A stretch of DNA of 64,000 bases from Selenomonadaceae bacterium (GCA_030523645.1 JAUNIB010000001.1:248001-312000); one strand, 5' to 3'. Shown: positions 30,102-43,028, counted from the first letter of the stretch. Notes: generated by a model not told the origin, from the sequence alone. Numbers and translations: made by a program.

Positions 30102-31688
30102 TTGCTGATAAAAAAGCTGATAATTCGGGAAGATGAAAAGGGGAATTTCCACGGTCATCGTCCCGAGGTTGTAGAAAAGGTTATAAAGGAAGTCCTCAAT
30201 CTCTTTCGTCTGCCCCTCTACGATGAGGCCGCAGAGAAGGCGAAGCAGTGGGCGCTCTACACCAGCCGGGCTCCTTTGCCGGAGCCGGTGGGAGAGGTCT
30301 GGGAGGTCTGCCATACTATTACGGCAGATGGGCCGGACAATCCGGATACACGGATTACCGTTACCACTACCTTCATCCGTGATGGCAGGGAAAGCCGCCC
30401 GGTAATGGGAGAGTCGGTAGGGGACGAGGCACCGAAGGCGGCGGTTCACCGATTGGTGAAGCTGAATTTCTACAACATACTGATTAATGACAGTATCGCA
30501 AAAGATTTGAATATAGAGGAAGCACCATGGGGAATACTCCACGGTGTCCGGCCTACGAAGATTGTTCATCATGCCCTTGACAGAGGGGACAGCCGGGAGT
30601 CTGTCATCGATATGCTTCGCCGTGATTACGGTGCAGGGGAAGAAAAATCGGTGATGATAACCGATTTGGCTATCCGCCAGAGACCTTTCCTGGCGCAGAC
30701 GGATGAAAAGACCGTAAGCATTTATGTAGGCATTCCTTTCTGTCTGACCCGCTGTCTGTACTGTTCTTTCCCTGCTTATATACTGCCGGGAAGAGATGGG
30801 CTGCGGAAATTCTGGCAGGCAATGACCGCCGATATGAAGGCGGCAAAGGAAGCCGTGGAGAAGTACGGCTTTACTGTTCAGAATGTATATATCGGCGGTG
30901 GTACGCCTACGGCCCTGCCCAATGATATGTTTGAGCAGCTTTTGGCGGCGGTGGAGACAAACTTCATTACCGATAAAACCATTGAGTTTACGGTGGAGGC
31001 CGGCAGGCCCGACAGCATGAGCCTGGAAAAGATTGGCTCTATGAGCCGTCACGGGGTCAACCGGGTAAGCGTAAACCCGCAGACAATGCAGATAAAGACT
31101 CTGCGGCGAATCGGGCGCCGTCATACTCCCAAGGACATTGCGGCTATGTACCATCTGCTGAGAGGCTTGGGAGATTTCTCCATCAATATGGACTTGATTA
31201 TCGGCCTGCCGGGGGAAACTGCGGCAGAGGTAACAGATACAATGGCTCAGCTTGAGCCGCTGAAGCCTGACGACATCACTGTTCATGCCTTAGCATTGAA
31301 GCGCGGCTCCCGTTTGGCCATGCACATAGAGGACTATGAGCTGCCGGATGACGAAGAGGCACAGAAGATGTTCGCCGTGGCCAGAGATACCATTGAGGGC
31401 TGGGGACTCCGCCCCTACTATCTGTATCGTCAGGGCTACCAGAGAGGCGAGCTGGAGAATGTAGGCTTCTGCCGTCCTGGAGCCGAGAGTATGTACAATA
31501 TCCAGATAATGGAGGAGCGGCAGACTATCATCGGCATCGGCGGAGCGGCAACTACCAAGGTGGTTGACCCGGCGACCGGAGTCATGAAGGCCTGCTTCAA
31601 TGCAAAGGAGCTTTCGGTCTATCTGGAAAGAATAGAAGGATATACTCAGCGGCGGGCTGATTTTCTGGCTGCCGCCTACAATATATAA
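30102..31688 (+). CDS. hemZ: Coproporphyrinogen dehydrogenase-like radical SAM protein HemZ
   Basis: 528 residues. N-terminal region of about 200 residues typical of HemZ, then a radical SAM core with the CxxxCxxC cluster Cys214/Cys218/Cys221 (IPFCLTRCLYCSFPAY), VYIGGGTPTALP and a C-terminal HemN-like part. Annotated in Firmicutes as oxygen-independent coproporphyrinogen III dehydrogenase; many HemN/W/Z relatives are haem chaperones or have other roles, so the reaction is tentative. TTG start with AAGGAGT 11 nt upstream. Probably co-transcribed with the Fur-family regulator. Confidence 0.87.
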   Translation: MLIKKLIIREDEKGNFHGHRPEVVEKVIKEVLNLFRLPLYDEAAEKAKQWALYTSRAPLPEPVGEVWEVCHTITADGPDNPDTRITVTTTFIRDGRESRPVMGESVGDEAPKAAVHRLVKLNFYNILINDSIAKDLNIEEAPWGILHGVRPTKIVHHALDRGDSRESVIDMLRRDYGAGEEKSVMITDLAIRQRPFLAQTDEKTVSIYVGIPFCLTRCLYCSFPAYILPGRDGLRKFWQAMTADMKAAKEAVEKYGFTVQNVYIGGGTPTALPNDMFEQLLAAVETNFITDKTIEFTVEAGRPDSMSLEKIGSMSRHGVNRVSVNPQTMQIKTLRRIGRRHTPKDIAAMYHLLRGLGDFSINMDLIIGLPGETAAEVTDTMAQLEPLKPDDITVHALALKRGSRLAMHIEDYELPDDEEAQKMFAVARDTIEGWGLRPYYLYRQGYQRGELENVGFCRPGAESMYNIQIMEERQTIIGIGGAATTKVVDPATGVMKACFNAKELSVYLERIEGYTQRRADFLAAAYNI

Positions 31689-31747
31689 CAAGATGTATAT
31701 GGACTGTCTGATGACAGTCCGCAACTTATCATACTGGAGGAGTAAGC

Positions 31748-33007
31748 ATGTTGATAGAACGCCCCCGCGGTACGAAGGATATACTTCCCGATACTGTGGG
31801 CAACTGGCGCTATGCCGAGGGAAAGGTACGGGATATCTGCAAAAAATACGGCTTTCGGGAAATCAGAACGCCGCTGTTTGAGCATACCGAGCTGTTCCAG
31901 CGAGGCATTGGTGACACCACTGATGTAGTTGAGAAGGAAATGTACAGCTTCACGGACAGAGGCGGCCGCAGCGTCACCCTTCGTCCGGAGAACACAGCAG
32001 CAGCAGTCAGAGCCTACCTGCAGAATAAGCTTTATGCCGATAATCAGCTTACCAAGCTGTTCTACATCGGCTCCATGTTCCGCTATGACCGTCCGCAGGC
32101 CGGCCGCCAGAGAGAGTTCCATCAGTTCGGCGTTGAAGCTCTTGGCGTAGCTTCCCCGGCAGTGGATGCCGAGGTCATCCTGCTGGCTACCCGCTTCCTC
32201 CAGTCGCTGGGATTGAAGAACCTTACTCTCTCCATCAACTCCGTAGGCTGCCCCAAGTGCCGCCCGGTATACCGCAAGGCTCTGCAGGACTTCCTGGCCC
32301 CGAAGCTGGACGGTATGTGCGACAACTGCAAGTCACGCTTCGACCGCAATCCTCTTCGTCTGCTGGACTGCAAGGAGGAAAAATGCCATCAGCTAAATGC
32401 CGGCGCTCCGGAAATCGCTGATTGCCTCTGCGATGAATGCCGTGACCATTTTGAGAAGCTCAAGAGCTACCTTACAGCTCTCGGCCTGAAATATGAGCTT
32501 GATTCCCGCCTCGTCCGCGGCCTTGACTATTACACCAAGACTGCTTTTGAGATTAAGTATGACAACCTTGGCGCCCAGAGCGCTGTCTGCGGCGGCGGCC
32601 GCTACGACGGTCTCGTAGAGGAAATCGGCGGCCCGGCCACTCCGGCTGTAGGCTTTGCCGTAGGCCTCGAGAGAGTGCTTCTGGTTCTGGAGGAGCAGGG
32701 GCTTCTGCCTGATGCTCAAGAAAATCTGGATGTCTATATGGTCTCTCTCGGTGAGGAAGCCAAGCAGGTGGCCTTTGCTGTTACAGATGAGCTTCGTCAG
32801 GCAGGACTGGTTGTCGAGGCTGATTTGGCCGGCCGCAGCATGAAGGCTCAGATGAAATCTGCCGACAAGAGCGGCGCTCACTTCGCCGTTCTGATTGGAG
32901 AGGAAGAAGTGAAGAGCGGAATCGTTCAGTTCAGAAATCTGAAGGAAGGCACGCAGGAGCCGGTGGCTCGCAAGGACCTTCTGGCCAAGATTGAATCACT
33001 GAAGTGA
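31748..33007 (+). CDS. hisS: Histidine--tRNA ligase
   Basis: Class II synthetase; 419 residues. RGTKDILPDTVGNW at the N-terminus, motif 2 IGSMFRYDRPQAGRQREFHQ, the histidine-specific LVRGLDYYTKTAFE, motif 3 VGFAVGLERVLLVL, and a C-terminal anticodon-binding domain. GGAGGAG 7 nt before the ATG. Its own promoter is not clear; it may continue the fur-hemZ transcript across a 59-bp gap. Confidence 0.96.
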   Translation: MLIERPRGTKDILPDTVGNWRYAEGKVRDICKKYGFREIRTPLFEHTELFQRGIGDTTDVVEKEMYSFTDRGGRSVTLRPENTAAAVRAYLQNKLYADNQLTKLFYIGSMFRYDRPQAGRQREFHQFGVEALGVASPAVDAEVILLATRFLQSLGLKNLTLSINSVGCPKCRPVYRKALQDFLAPKLDGMCDNCKSRFDRNPLRLLDCKEEKCHQLNAGAPEIADCLCDECRDHFEKLKSYLTALGLKYELDSRLVRGLDYYTKTAFEIKYDNLGAQSAVCGGGRYDGLVEEIGGPATPAVGFAVGLERVLLVLEEQGLLPDAQENLDVYMVSLGEEAKQVAFAVTDELRQAGLVVEADLAGRSMKAQMKSADKSGAHFAVLIGEEEVKSGIVQFRNLKEGTQEPVARKDLLAKIESLK

Positions 33008-33109
33008 AAAGAAGCTCTAACATAGGAAACTAATACCTCATCCGTCAGCCGATGTGTGAGGTTGATAATAAAGAAATTACATTATAATTCTATATGAGGT
33101 GAAAGAATA

Positions 33110-34909
33110 ATGGAAACTTTGGAAGGTCTTAAACGCACCCATCACTGCGGCCAGCTTCGCGACAGTGAAGTAGGGCAGAGCGTAGTTCTCTGCGGCTGGG
33201 TATCCCGTCGCCGTGACCATGGCGGTCTGATTTTCGTTGATCTCCGCGACCGTTCCGGCTATGTTCAGGTTGTTTATGATGAAGCTCAGCTTGGCGAGAA
33301 TTTCCACAAGGCTGAGACTCTCCGCAACGAGTTCGTTATCGCCGTTGTTGGTAATGTCCGGGCTCGTTCCGCCGATACTGTTAATCCGAAGATGGATACC
33401 GGTACTATTGAGGTAGTCTGCACTGAGCTGCGTATTCTCAACAAGGCCAAGACTCCTCCCTTCTACATTCAGGATGACCTCGATGTTGATGAGATGCTTC
33501 GCCTGAAGTACCGTTACCTCGACCTCCGTCGTCCGGAGATGCAGAAGAACCTCATTCTCCGCCATCGCGTAACCAAACTCATGCGTGACTACTTCGACCG
33601 CAACGGCTTCCTTGAGATTGAGACTCCGATGCTCTGCAAGTCTACCCCTGAGGGTGCCCGTGACTTCCTCGTTCCCAGCCGTCTGAACCCCTGCAAGTGG
33701 TATGCTCTTCCCCAGAGTCCGCAGATCTTCAAGCAGATTCTCATGGTTGCCGGCATGGAGCGTTATTTCCAGATTGTTCGCTGCTTCCGCGATGAAGACC
33801 TTCGTGCAGACCGTCAGCCGGAGTTCACTCAGCTGGATGTTGAGATGAGCTTCATCGATCAGGAGACCATTCTCAATATTATGGAAGACCTCGTTACCGA
33901 GCTCTTCGATAAGGCCTGCAATGACCGTCCGCAGCAGCCGTTCCTCCGCATGACCTGGGATGAGGCCATGGAGCGCTACGGCTCCGACAAGCCGGATATC
34001 CGCTTCGGCATGGAGCTGCAGAACATTTCCGAGTTCCTCAAGGGATCTGACTATAAGGTATTCACCTCCGTCATCGAGAACGGCGGTCAGGTAAAGTGCA
34101 TCAAGGTTGACGACTATGCAGACATTCCCCGCCGTGAGCTGGACGGCCTCGTAGAGTATGTCAAGCAGTACGGCGGCAAGGGCATGGCCTGGATTCAGTA
34201 CAGTGCCGAAGGCATCAAGTCCCCCTTCAAGAAGTTCTACAGCGATGAGACCTTTGAGGCCATCAAGCAGGCTACCGGCGCAAAGACCGGCGACCTCCTG
34301 CTCATCGTCGGTGACAAGCCGCTGGTCGTTGCTCAGGCTCTCGGCGCTCTCCGTCTGGAGATGGGCCGTCGCCGCGGTCTCATTGATCCGGACAAGCGCT
34401 GCTTCCTCTGGGTCATCGACTTCCCGATGTTCGAGTACAGCGAAGAGGACAAGCGCTGGAAGGCTATGCATCATCCCTTCACCGCTCCGAGAGAAGAGGA
34501 TATCCAGTATCTTCAGTCCGACCCGGGCCGCGTAAAGGCAAACGCCTACGATATGGTTCTCAACGGCGTAGAAATCGGCGGCGGCAGCCTCCGTATCTAC
34601 AACAGCGAGCTGCAGGAGAAGGTATTCGAGGCTATCGGCCTGACCAAGGAAGAAGCCCGTGCCAAGTTCGGCTTCATGATGGATGCGTTCGAGTACGGCA
34701 CTCCTCCTCACGGCGGTATTGCCTTCGGTCTCGACCGTCTCGTCATGCTCATGGCAAAGCGCAGCTCTATCCGCGATGTAATCGCTTTCCCGAAGACCCA
34801 GAGTGCTTCCGATGTTATGAGCCAGGCTCCCAGCGAGGTTGAGGAGAAGCAGCTTGATGAGCTGTATGTCCGCAACCGTGCTATCGTCAAGAAGGCAGAT
34901 AAGGAATAA
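33110..34909 (+). CDS. aspS: Aspartate--tRNA ligase
   Basis: 599 residues, bacterial type: N-terminal OB anticodon-binding domain, GAD insertion, and class II core with YALPQSPQIFKQILM, FRDEDLRADRQPEFTQLD (motif 2) and GIAFGLDRLVML (motif 3). hisS-aspS adjacency is common in Firmicutes. A TATAAT at 33083-33088 with TTGATA 15 bp upstream may give it its own promoter. Whether it also serves tRNA-Asn cannot be judged here. Confidence 0.96.
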   Translation: METLEGLKRTHHCGQLRDSEVGQSVVLCGWVSRRRDHGGLIFVDLRDRSGYVQVVYDEAQLGENFHKAETLRNEFVIAVVGNVRARSADTVNPKMDTGTIEVVCTELRILNKAKTPPFYIQDDLDVDEMLRLKYRYLDLRRPEMQKNLILRHRVTKLMRDYFDRNGFLEIETPMLCKSTPEGARDFLVPSRLNPCKWYALPQSPQIFKQILMVAGMERYFQIVRCFRDEDLRADRQPEFTQLDVEMSFIDQETILNIMEDLVTELFDKACNDRPQQPFLRMTWDEAMERYGSDKPDIRFGMELQNISEFLKGSDYKVFTSVIENGGQVKCIKVDDYADIPRRELDGLVEYVKQYGGKGMAWIQYSAEGIKSPFKKFYSDETFEAIKQATGAKTGDLLLIVGDKPLVVAQALGALRLEMGRRRGLIDPDKRCFLWVIDFPMFEYSEEDKRWKAMHHPFTAPREEDIQYLQSDPGRVKANAYDMVLNGVEIGGGSLRIYNSELQEKVFEAIGLTKEEARAKFGFMMDAFEYGTPPHGGIAFGLDRLVMLMAKRSSIRDVIAFPKTQSASDVMSQAPSEVEEKQLDELYVRNRAIVKKADKE

Positions 34910-34950
34910 TCTCCGCTTTCTTCGTGAGACTGCTCAAATATGATAAATGC

Positions 34951-34982
34951 AAAACCTCGGCATCAGCCGGGGTTTTGTTTTT
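34951..34982 (+). terminator. Rho-independent terminator after aspS
   Basis: AAAACCTCGGC / GCCGGGGTTTT stem (one G-U pair), loop ATCA, then GTTTTT. Confidence 0.88.
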
Positions 34983-35011
34983 ATGCGGATAAAACTTATA
35001 ATTCAACTACT

Positions 35012-35148
35012 GTCGAAATATCATCTAACGGAAACTTGCTTTTGCTCTGTTGTTCACGCAGCGGTACTAAGCTCTGACTGCACCGGCCGGTTTGTCAGTC
35101 GCTAAGTACCGGCGTTCACAAAGGCTTCCTTATAGATGATATTTCGTC
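35012..35148. repeat. Foldback element (palindrome family copy 4)
   Basis: Fills most of the 387-bp gap between aspS and hrcA; the rest holds a terminator and the hrcA control region. Locus-specific outer arms GTCGAAATATCATCT / AGATGATATTTCGTC; family core AACGGAAACTTG / AGGCTTCCTTAT; inner hairpin with CGGTACTAAGCTCTGAC / GTCAGTCGCTAAGTACCG. The inner part matches the CGGCACTAGGCTCCTGC segment of copy 3. Confidence 0.75.
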
Positions 35149-35197
35149 AGCACAACACTAGTGAAGAAAAAATCTTAAATTTTTAGACCTTGACTTA

Positions 35198-35226
35198 TTG
35201 ACTTTTTGACGAATTAGTTGTACTAT
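35198..35226 (+). promoter_or_regulatory. Predicted heat-shock operon promoter
   Basis: -35 TTGACT at 35198-35203, 17-bp spacer, -10 TACTAT at 35221-35226. Two further TTGAC hexamers (35190, 35206) overlap. The predicted start site falls just before the CIRCE operator. Confidence 0.75.
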
Positions 35227-35238
35227 CATGTCAGCGGA

Positions 35239-35265
35239 TTAGCACTCAACAAAAAGGAGTGCTAA
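35239..35265 (+). promoter_or_regulatory. CIRCE operator for HrcA
   Basis: Perfect match to the CIRCE consensus: TTAGCACTC, nine bases, GAGTGCTAA. It sits right after the -10 box and in the 5' leader of hrcA-grpE-dnaK-dnaJ, so HrcA autoregulates the operon and heat relieves repression. Confidence 0.97.
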
Positions 35266-35296
35266 CAACGAGGCTTCAGGAAGCAGGTGAGAGTTG

Positions 35297-36328
35297 ATGC
35301 TCGATGAGCGAAAGCGCAAGGTATTAAGCGCAGTAGTCACTGACTACATTGCCTCGGCTGAGCCGGTTGGCTCTCGCACCATTGCTCGGAAGTATGACCT
35401 GGGTGTAAGCCCGGCAACCATCCGCAACGAAATGGCCGACCTGGAAATGCTCGGCTATCTGGAGCACATTCACACATCATCCGGCCGGGTACCGTCCTCG
35501 AAGGGCTATCGCCTCTATGTTGACAATCTGCTGCCGCCTCAGGAAATGAGGCTCAGCGATGAGGATAAGAAGCTGATTGACAGCTGGTACAAGGCAAAGG
35601 TCAAACGGGTAGATGAGGTCTTTAAGGAAACAGCGAGAATAATCTCCAAGGTAACAAATAATGTTTCCCTGCTGCTGGCTCCTCAGATGAGTCAGGCCGC
35701 ATACCGGTGCCTGCAGTTCCTGCCCCTTGATGACAGCAGAGCCATCGCCGTGCTGATGACGGATGCGGGCTTTGTTGAAAACAGGATTATCGATATACCG
35801 GCAGGAGCCACCTTTGATGACCTGCGGCGGGTAGCCGGAGTTTTCAACGATGAATGTGCCGGCTATGCAATAGATGCCATTCATCCCCAGAGTCTGGCGA
35901 AAATTCGTCAGGATGTAGGAGACGAAAGCCTGTATGAAGCGGCTCTCGATGTAATAAACCGCTCGCTGGAGGGCGAGAAAAAGGAGCGGCTGTACCTGGG
36001 GGGAACAACTCAGATGCTGGCTCAGCCGGAATTTCAGGATGTTGAGAAGGTCAAGGAAACCCTCATCATGCTGGAGGAGGAGCAGCTCCTGAAGGACATC
36101 CTCCACGCTCACAGAGGCGAAGGCCTGTCGGTGACAATCGGCAGTGAGAATAAATACGACGGTGTCAAGGATATGAGCATTATCACCGCCACTTACCATC
36201 TGGGCGGTGAGCTGCTGGGAACGCTGGCGGTCATGGGCCCCACCAGAATGGAGTACGGCAAGGCCATATCGATGCTCAACTATATGAATGACCACATTGC
36301 CGAAATAATCAAACAATTCCGCTGGTGA
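35297..36328 (+). CDS. hrcA: Heat-inducible transcription repressor HrcA
   Basis: 343 residues. N-terminal winged helix (MLDERKRKVLSAVVTDYIAS, EPVGSRTIARKYDLGVSPATI, NEMADLEMLGYLEHIHTSSG) followed by GAF-like and dimerisation domains; LSVTIGSEN and MGPTRMEYGKAI near the C-terminus. An in-frame TTG precedes the ATG by one codon; the ATG is chosen. Binds the CIRCE site 32 bp upstream; its folding depends on GroEL in characterised species. Confidence 0.95.
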   Translation: MLDERKRKVLSAVVTDYIASAEPVGSRTIARKYDLGVSPATIRNEMADLEMLGYLEHIHTSSGRVPSSKGYRLYVDNLLPPQEMRLSDEDKKLIDSWYKAKVKRVDEVFKETARIISKVTNNVSLLLAPQMSQAAYRCLQFLPLDDSRAIAVLMTDAGFVENRIIDIPAGATFDDLRRVAGVFNDECAGYAIDAIHPQSLAKIRQDVGDESLYEAALDVINRSLEGEKKERLYLGGTTQMLAQPEFQDVEKVKETLIMLEEEQLLKDILHAHRGEGLSVTIGSENKYDGVKDMSIITATYHLGGELLGTLAVMGPTRMEYGKAISMLNYMNDHIAEIIKQFRW

Positions 36329-36347
36329 CAGCGAGAGGAGATAAGAC

Positions 36348-36953
36348 ATGGGAATCAATCAGGAAGACATTAAGCTGGAAACCGAGCAGGAAAAAGGCAC
36401 GGTTGATCCGGCTGCCGCTGCGGCCGCCTACGAGAAGCAGGCACAGGCAGCAGAGAACGCAGGGGAAGGAATGGCGGGAGAGAATGCCGCCGAGGAAGCC
36501 CCGGCAGAAAATGAAGTGGATAAGCTGAAAGCCGAGCTGGCGGAAAAGGATGACAGAATCCTTCGTCAGCAGGCCGAGTTCCAGAACTTCCGCCGCCGCA
36601 CCCAGAAGGAAAAGGAAGAGCTGGGAAATATCATCAGACAGGATGTGCTGAAGGCACTGCTCCCCATTGTTGACAATTTCGAGCGGGCGCTGGCTGCCGA
36701 AGCATCCGATGCCGAAAACCTTAAAAAAGGCGTAGAAATGGTCTACGGTCAGATGATGCAGGCTCTGAAAGACAAGGGGCTGAAGGTCATTGAGACCGAA
36801 GGTCAGAAGTTCGACCCCAACTTCCATCAGGCAGTTATGCGGGTACAGAATCCTGATCTGGAGGATGACACCATCGCTGCCGAGCTTCAGAAGGGCTATA
36901 TGGTAGGCGAGGCGGTAATTCGTCCCAGCATGGTTCAGGTCGTTGCAAACTAG
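36348..36953 (+). CDS. grpE: Nucleotide exchange factor GrpE
   Basis: 201 residues. Acidic, Ala/Glu-rich N-terminus of about 55 residues, long coiled coil (LKAELAEKDDRILRQQAEFQ), then the beta-sheet head (GLKVIETEGQKFDPNFHQAV; KGYMVGEAVIRPSMVQV). Releases ADP from DnaK. GAGAGGAG before the ATG; 19 bp after hrcA. Confidence 0.95.
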   Translation: MGINQEDIKLETEQEKGTVDPAAAAAAYEKQAQAAENAGEGMAGENAAEEAPAENEVDKLKAELAEKDDRILRQQAEFQNFRRRTQKEKEELGNIIRQDVLKALLPIVDNFERALAAEASDAENLKKGVEMVYGQMMQALKDKGLKVIETEGQKFDPNFHQAVMRVQNPDLEDDTIAAELQKGYMVGEAVIRPSMVQVVAN

Positions 36954-37038
36954 CCGCAATAAACCGATGTAACGCCGCATAGCGGCATTATCATAAATAA
37001 GTAATCTCTTTCTTTGTTAGAAATTGGAGGAATAAAAA

Positions 37039-38886
<1,848 letters not shown>

Positions 38887-38908
38887 TATTTTCCCGACAG
38901 AATAACTG

Positions 38909-38939
38909 ATAGGGGCGGGTTTGTCCCGCCCCTATTTTT
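38909..38939 (+). terminator. Terminator-like hairpin between dnaK and dnaJ
   Basis: Perfect 11-bp stem ATAGGGGCGGG / CCCGCCCCTAT, loop TTTGT, followed by TTTTA. It has every feature of a rho-independent terminator, yet dnaJ starts 17 bp later without an evident promoter between; partial termination would lower DnaJ relative to DnaK. Confidence 0.85.
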
Positions 38940-38955
38940 ACAAAGGATTGGAACA

Positions 38956-40098
38956 ATGAGCGAAAAACGCGATTATTATGAAGTCCTTGGCGTCGCAAAA
39001 GGCGCTTCGGAAGCAGAGATAAAGAAAGCGCACAAAAAGCTCGCCCGCAAGTATCATCCTGACCTCAACCCCGACGACCCGAAGGGTGCCGAGGAAAAGA
39101 TGAAGGAAATCAACGAGGCAAAGGATGTCCTGCTGGACCCCAACAAGCGTGCCCAGTATGACCAGTTCGGTCATGCCGCCTTTGAGAACGGCATGGGCGG
39201 TGGCGGAGGTGCCGGCTTTGGCGGCTTCAGCTCCGGCGGCTTCGGTGACATGGGCGACATATTTGATATGTTCTTCAACGGCGGACGCGGCGGCTCCCGT
39301 CGTCAGGGCCCCCAGCGAGGCGATGACCTGCGCTTTGACCTGGAGATTTCCTTTGAGGAAGCAGCCTTTGGCGTTGAGAAGGAAATCAGCATCCCCCGTA
39401 CCGAGAACTGCAAAAAGTGCGGCGGCACCGGTGCGGCCCCGGGAACATCCCCGGAGACCTGTCCGGACTGCCACGGTCAGGGTCAGCAGCAGGTAGTACA
39501 GAATACTCCCTTCGGCCGCATGGTGAACTCCCGTACCTGCGGACGCTGCAGCGGCTCCGGCAAGATAGTCAAGACTCCCTGCCCGGACTGTCATGGCTCC
39601 GGCCATCAGCGGGTCACCCGGAAGATAAAGGTAAAGATTCCGGCCGGTGTGGACGACGGAGCCCGCATCAGAGTCAGCGGCGAGGGCGGAGCCGGTACCC
39701 GCGGCGGCGGCTACGGCGACCTCTATGTATATACCTTTGTGAAGCCGCACAAGCTCTTCAAGCGTGACGGCGACGATGTCTTCTGTGAAGTTCCTGTTAC
39801 CTTCGTTCAGGCTACACTGGGCGACAAGGTGGCAGTGCCTACTCTTGACGGCAAGGTAGAGCTGACCGTACCGGCCGCTACTCAGTCCGGCACCATCCTC
39901 CGCATGAAGGGGAAGGGCGTACCGCACCTTCGCGGCGGCGGACGCGGCGACCAGCACGTCCGTATCAAGGTTCTCACTCCGCAGAACCTCAACACCAGAC
40001 AGAAGGAGCTGCTGAAGGAGTTTGCCGAAATATCCGGCGACAAGGTGAATCCGGAGCAGAAGAGCTTCATGGACCAGTTGAAAAAATTCTTCAGCTGA
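38956..40098 (+). CDS. dnaJ: Chaperone protein DnaJ
   Basis: 380 residues, class I J-protein. J domain with HPD in [10 protein letters not shown], Gly/Phe-rich region (about 75-115), four zinc-binding CxxCxGxG-type repeats ([33 protein letters not shown]) and the C-terminal substrate-binding domains. Stimulates DnaK ATPase and delivers clients. Probably reached by read-through from the CIRCE promoter. Confidence 0.97.
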   Translation: MSEKRDYYEVLGVAKGASEAEIKKAHKKLARKYHPDLNPDDPKGAEEKMKEINEAKDVLLDPNKRAQYDQFGHAAFENGMGGGGGAGFGGFSSGGFGDMGDIFDMFFNGGRGGSRRQGPQRGDDLRFDLEISFEEAAFGVEKEISIPRTENCKKCGGTGAAPGTSPETCPDCHGQGQQQVVQNTPFGRMVNSRTCGRCSGSGKIVKTPCPDCHGSGHQRVTRKIKVKIPAGVDDGARIRVSGEGGAGTRGGGYGDLYVYTFVKPHKLFKRDGDDVFCEVPVTFVQATLGDKVAVPTLDGKVELTVPAATQSGTILRMKGKGVPHLRGGGRGDQHVRIKVLTPQNLNTRQKELLKEFAEISGDKVNPEQKSFMDQLKKFFS

Positions 40099-40114
40099 TG
40101 AATGCACCAATGAC

Positions 40115-40154
40115 AAAATCCCATCGGTTCAATTTGAGCCGATGGGATTTTTTT
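40115..40154 (+). terminator. Rho-independent terminator after dnaJ
   Basis: AAAATCCCATCGG... pairs with ...CCGATGGGATTTT around an AT-rich centre, followed by seven or more T. Ends the heat-shock operon. Confidence 0.9.
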
Positions 40155-40257
40155 CGATTAAATCTCAAATAATGATGTATTTTTTTCCGGAATGTGGTAG
40201 ACTATAACAAAATAAAATGTTGTAGAAAATCTGTGGAAACTTGACTGATATTATTAG

Positions 40258-41571
<1,314 letters not shown>

Positions 41572-41595
41572 AAAGAAACAGCTGTGAAATAATAT

Positions 41596-41646
41596 GCTCC
41601 CTTTCGACAGACAGGAAAACCCTGTTGGTCGGAAGGGAGCCTTTTG
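41596..41646 (+). terminator. Rho-independent terminator after eno
   Basis: GCTCCCTTTCGAC pairs with GTCGGAAGGGAGC (one mismatch, G opposite T side), inner AGG/CCT stem, followed by CTTTTG. Confidence 0.82.
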
Positions 41647-41764
41647 CTTTGAGGGACGGCGGATTTTTCGTTTTTTTCAGATTGCACTGCTATACTGAAG
41701 CCGAAGAGATTATATAGTCAGGGAACGGCTCGGCTTTTGATAAGCGGCAGAGTGTCTTTGATGT

Positions 41765-42967
41765 ATGGGAGTCAATAGTTTGGAAGAAAGAAAAAATTTC
41801 CGTCTGACGGTTTTCCTGGGGATTCTGGCGGCGATGGCCCCGCTGGCAACAGATATGTACCTGCCGGCACTGCCTTCGATGCTGAAGACCTTTGGGATAA
41901 ATGCCTCTATGGTACAGCTTACGCTGACCATGACAATGGCCGGAATGGCTGTCGGCCAGCTTCTTGCCGGGCCGGTAAGTGATATGCTGGGAAGAAGGCT
42001 GCCGCTGATTGCGGGCATGGCGGTGTTCGGACTTTCCTCGGCGGGCTGTGCTTTTTCCGAAGGTATCGGTATGTTTCTCGTCTGCCGGTTTCTGCAGGGT
42101 TTGTCGGGGGCTGTAGGCATCGTCAATGCCAGGGCGATAGCCCGTGACCTCTGTACAGGCAGGGAGCTGACACGGTTCTTCTCCATGCTCATGCTGGTAA
42201 ATGGTATAGCGCCGGTTATTTCACCGGTTATCGGTGGTCAGATGCTGAGATTTGCCTCGTGGCGGGGGATATTCCTGCTGCTGACGGTGATAGGCGTGCT
42301 GCTGTCCGTATCTTCGTTTTTCTTCAGGGAAACCTTGCCGAAGGAGCGGAGAATAGACAGCCTGAAGGCTTCTTTCCACACTTTCGGCGTGCTGCTCCGT
42401 GACAAGTATTTTATGGGCAACTGCCTTGTGCAGTGGTTTTTCTTCGGCGGCTTCTTTGCCTACATATCCGGCTCGTCATTCCTGTTTCAGAATATTTATC
42501 ATGTGACCCCACAGGAGTTCAGCCTTATATTCGGCAGCATCGGCATAGTAGTTGCCGTTACCGGCGGCATTGCCGGGCGGATGAGCAACAGGTTTTCGGA
42601 AGTAACAATGCTGAAAGCCGCTCTTCGGGTGGCAAATTTCGGGGCATGGTTCTTCCTTGCCTGCGTATTGGTGAAGGCCCCTCTCTTGGCGGTGATGGCT
42701 GCACTGCTGTCGATTGTGCCGATGGTTACGGTCATCGGGGCCATGACCTTTTCACTGGCCATGCGGTCACAGGGGAAGAATGCCGGCGGTGCGGCGGCCT
42801 TGCTGGGCTTTTTCTCGATGCTGTCCGGTGGCATGACGGCGCCGCTGGTAGGAATCATGGGGGAGGCCAATGCATTGCCTATGGCGGCCATGATGATTTT
42901 CGGCTCGGCCGGGTCAATGACGTGCTATTACAAAATGATTCTGCCCGCTCATTCCAATGAGAGATAA
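41765..42967 (+). CDS. MFS exporter of the Bcr/CflA family
   Basis: 400 residues, about 12 hydrophobic helices. The Bcr/CflA signature ATDMYLPALPSML occurs in the first helix region and the motif A-like GQLLAGPVSDMLGRRLPL between helices 2 and 3; GLSGAVGIVNARAIARDLC follows. Such proteins export drugs such as bicyclomycin or metabolites by proton exchange; the substrate here is unknown. No clear RBS lies before the ATG; a TTG at 41780 is an alternative start. It stands alone between eno and floA. Confidence 0.9.
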   Translation: MGVNSLEERKNFRLTVFLGILAAMAPLATDMYLPALPSMLKTFGINASMVQLTLTMTMAGMAVGQLLAGPVSDMLGRRLPLIAGMAVFGLSSAGCAFSEGIGMFLVCRFLQGLSGAVGIVNARAIARDLCTGRELTRFFSMLMLVNGIAPVISPVIGGQMLRFASWRGIFLLLTVIGVLLSVSSFFFRETLPKERRIDSLKASFHTFGVLLRDKYFMGNCLVQWFFFGGFFAYISGSSFLFQNIYHVTPQEFSLIFGSIGIVVAVTGGIAGRMSNRFSEVTMLKAALRVANFGAWFFLACVLVKAPLLAVMAALLSIVPMVTVIGAMTFSLAMRSQGKNAGGAAALLGFFSMLSGGMTAPLVGIMGEANALPMAAMMIFGSAGSMTCYYKMILPAHSNER

Positions 42968-43028
42968 GCCGTGTCATAAGTAATAATCGATGCTGCGGGG
43001 AAATTTATTTTCCTGCCGGTAACGATTG

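Noticed and set aside
33031-33067. ACCTCATCCGTCAGCC...TGTGAGGT segment before aspS as another double-hairpin repeat
   Set aside because: It begins like those elements but lacks the second hairpin and the linker; the inverted match is only six or so bases. Too weak to list as a feature.
40203-40254. Promoter for eno
   Set aside because: TATAAC at 40203 faces only a T run at -35, and TTGACT at 40241 has no -10 before the RBS. No supported pair was found.
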